Source of the DNA: Blastocatellia bacterium
Lineage (GTDB): Bacteria > Acidobacteriota > Blastocatellia > Pyrinomonadales > Pyrinomonadaceae
Direction: 5' to 3'
Assembly: GCA_003175865.1 (NCBI GenBank)
Contig: PSRF01000151.1
Location: 1 to 6,297 of the forward strand
Length of the DNA stretch: 6,297 bases
Shown: one piece after another, positions 5,725 to 6,297 of the stretch
How positions within the stretch are numbered: the stretch's first letter is position 1
Layout: each line of letters begins with the position of its first letter
Notes under the pieces: generated by a model
What the model was told of the DNA's origin: nothing
What the model saw: the letters and a program-made list of their open reading frames with translations, nothing else
Databases searched by the model: none
Made by a program: the position numbers and the translations under genes

Positions 5725-6297
5725 CTACAAAGTTTCGCTATTTCCCAGTGTCGGTGAATTAACAAATGGCCAGCGCTTCGAGTGCCATGACCAGACCAGG
5801 AAGAAGATCGCACCCAGGAGCATTGTGCCGAGACCGAGAAGAATGACTTTCGGATCTGCAGTTGCGAATATAAATATCCAGCCTAGAAGCGCAATAACAC
5901 TCGGAAGCGGATAGAGCCACATACGATAAGGGCGCACCATGTCAGGCTGGTTCTTTCGCAACAAGGTAACCGCAAAGATCTGTCCAATGAATTGCACGAG
6001 AATTCGAGTCGTTATCAGTGCATCGATCACAACATCGAGCGAAAAGAAACTACAAATAATAGAAATGATTCCCAGGACAATCAGCGACACATAAGGAAAG
6101 TTCTTGGTTGGATGAAGACGTCCGAAGACCTTGAAGAAATAGCCATCAAGTGCAGCTGCATAGGGAATGCGTGAATAGCCCAGTAAAAGAGCAAAGACGG
6201 AGCCAAAAGCGGTCCAAAGCACCATCACTGTAAATATGACAGCGATCCTTGATCCATAGATCCGCTCCATCATCACTGACACGATGAATCCTGATTC
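5725..6297 (-). CDS. APC-superfamily permease, C-terminal part (5' end missing)
   Basis: Inner-membrane transporter of the amino acid-polyamine-organocation superfamily, AA_permease_2 type. The visible 190 residues enter from the right edge in an open frame and end at TAG (5725-5727). The true start lies outside the window, so the in-frame GTG at 6282 is not a start. Hydrophobic segments sit at about residues 18-40, 67-85, 90-113, 131-147 and 150-170 of the fragment, fitting the last five of the usual 12 helices. Two family signatures are visible: GYSRIPYAAALDGYFFKVFG, the conserved cytoplasmic loop seen in many APC permeases, and VRPYRMWLYPLPS before the penultimate helix. The tail after 171 is short and polar. 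The gene runs in the same direction as the GH2 gene, 229 nt upstream, but the large inverted repeat lies between them, so co-transcription is uncertain. The substrate cannot be read from this half; amino acids are the family norm. Confidence 0.88.
   Translation of the reverse strand, partial: ESGFIVSVMMERIYGSRIAVIFTVMVLWTAFGSVFALLLGYSRIPYAAALDGYFFKVFGRLHPTKNFPYVSLIVLGIISIICSFFSLDVVIDALITTRILVQFIGQIFAVTLLRKNQPDMVRPYRMWLYPLPSVIALLGWIFIFATADPKVILLGLGTMLLGAIFFLVWSWHSKRWPFVNSPTLGNSETL

Overview
The window carries three genes, all on the minus strand, so it is transcribed right to left. In that order they are: the 3' end of an APC-superfamily (amino acid/polyamine type) permease, cut by the right edge; a complete exported glycoside hydrolase family 2 enzyme that reads as an exo-beta-D-glucosaminidase; and most of an Oar-like TonB-dependent outer-membrane receptor with an N-terminal carboxypeptidase-regulatory-like domain, cut by the left edge. 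The plus strand has only short chance frames.

The source is a Gram-negative bacterium, since there is a TonB-dependent beta-barrel and two Sec signal peptides. The receptor architecture is typical of the large Oar-like receptor families of Acidobacteriota: signal peptide, carboxypeptidase-regulatory-like domain, a 'VETT..DVGGVID..RLENLPVNGR' plug entry and a 'YFQDDWK..RLTLNMGARYD' barrel strand. G+C is roughly half by eye. I infer Acidobacteriota, but the phylum cannot be proved from this window.

Layout: 1-2459 receptor (819 codons visible); 2460-2786 intergenic, with the receptor's ribosome binding site, a weak candidate promoter and a 13-bp palindrome; 2787-5495 GH2 enzyme (902 aa); 5496-5724 intergenic, filled largely by a 121-bp inverted repeat (28-bp perfect inner arms built from CGCAGAG-like units) that starts 4 nt from the GH2 ribosome binding site; 5725-6297 permease C-terminus (190 aa visible).

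A plausible joint role is scavenging of amino-sugar polymers. The receptor would bring oligosaccharides across the outer membrane, the exported GH2 enzyme would trim non-reducing-end glucosamine in the periplasm, and the permease might move a small product or amino acid inward. The GH2 specificity is the best-supported part of this. The receptor ligand, the permease substrate and the operon link are inferences; the gaps of 229 and 327 nt make a single transcript uncertain. I found no RNA gene, CRISPR array, transposase or other clearly novel system. The most unusual DNA feature is the inverted repeat in front of the GH2 gene.
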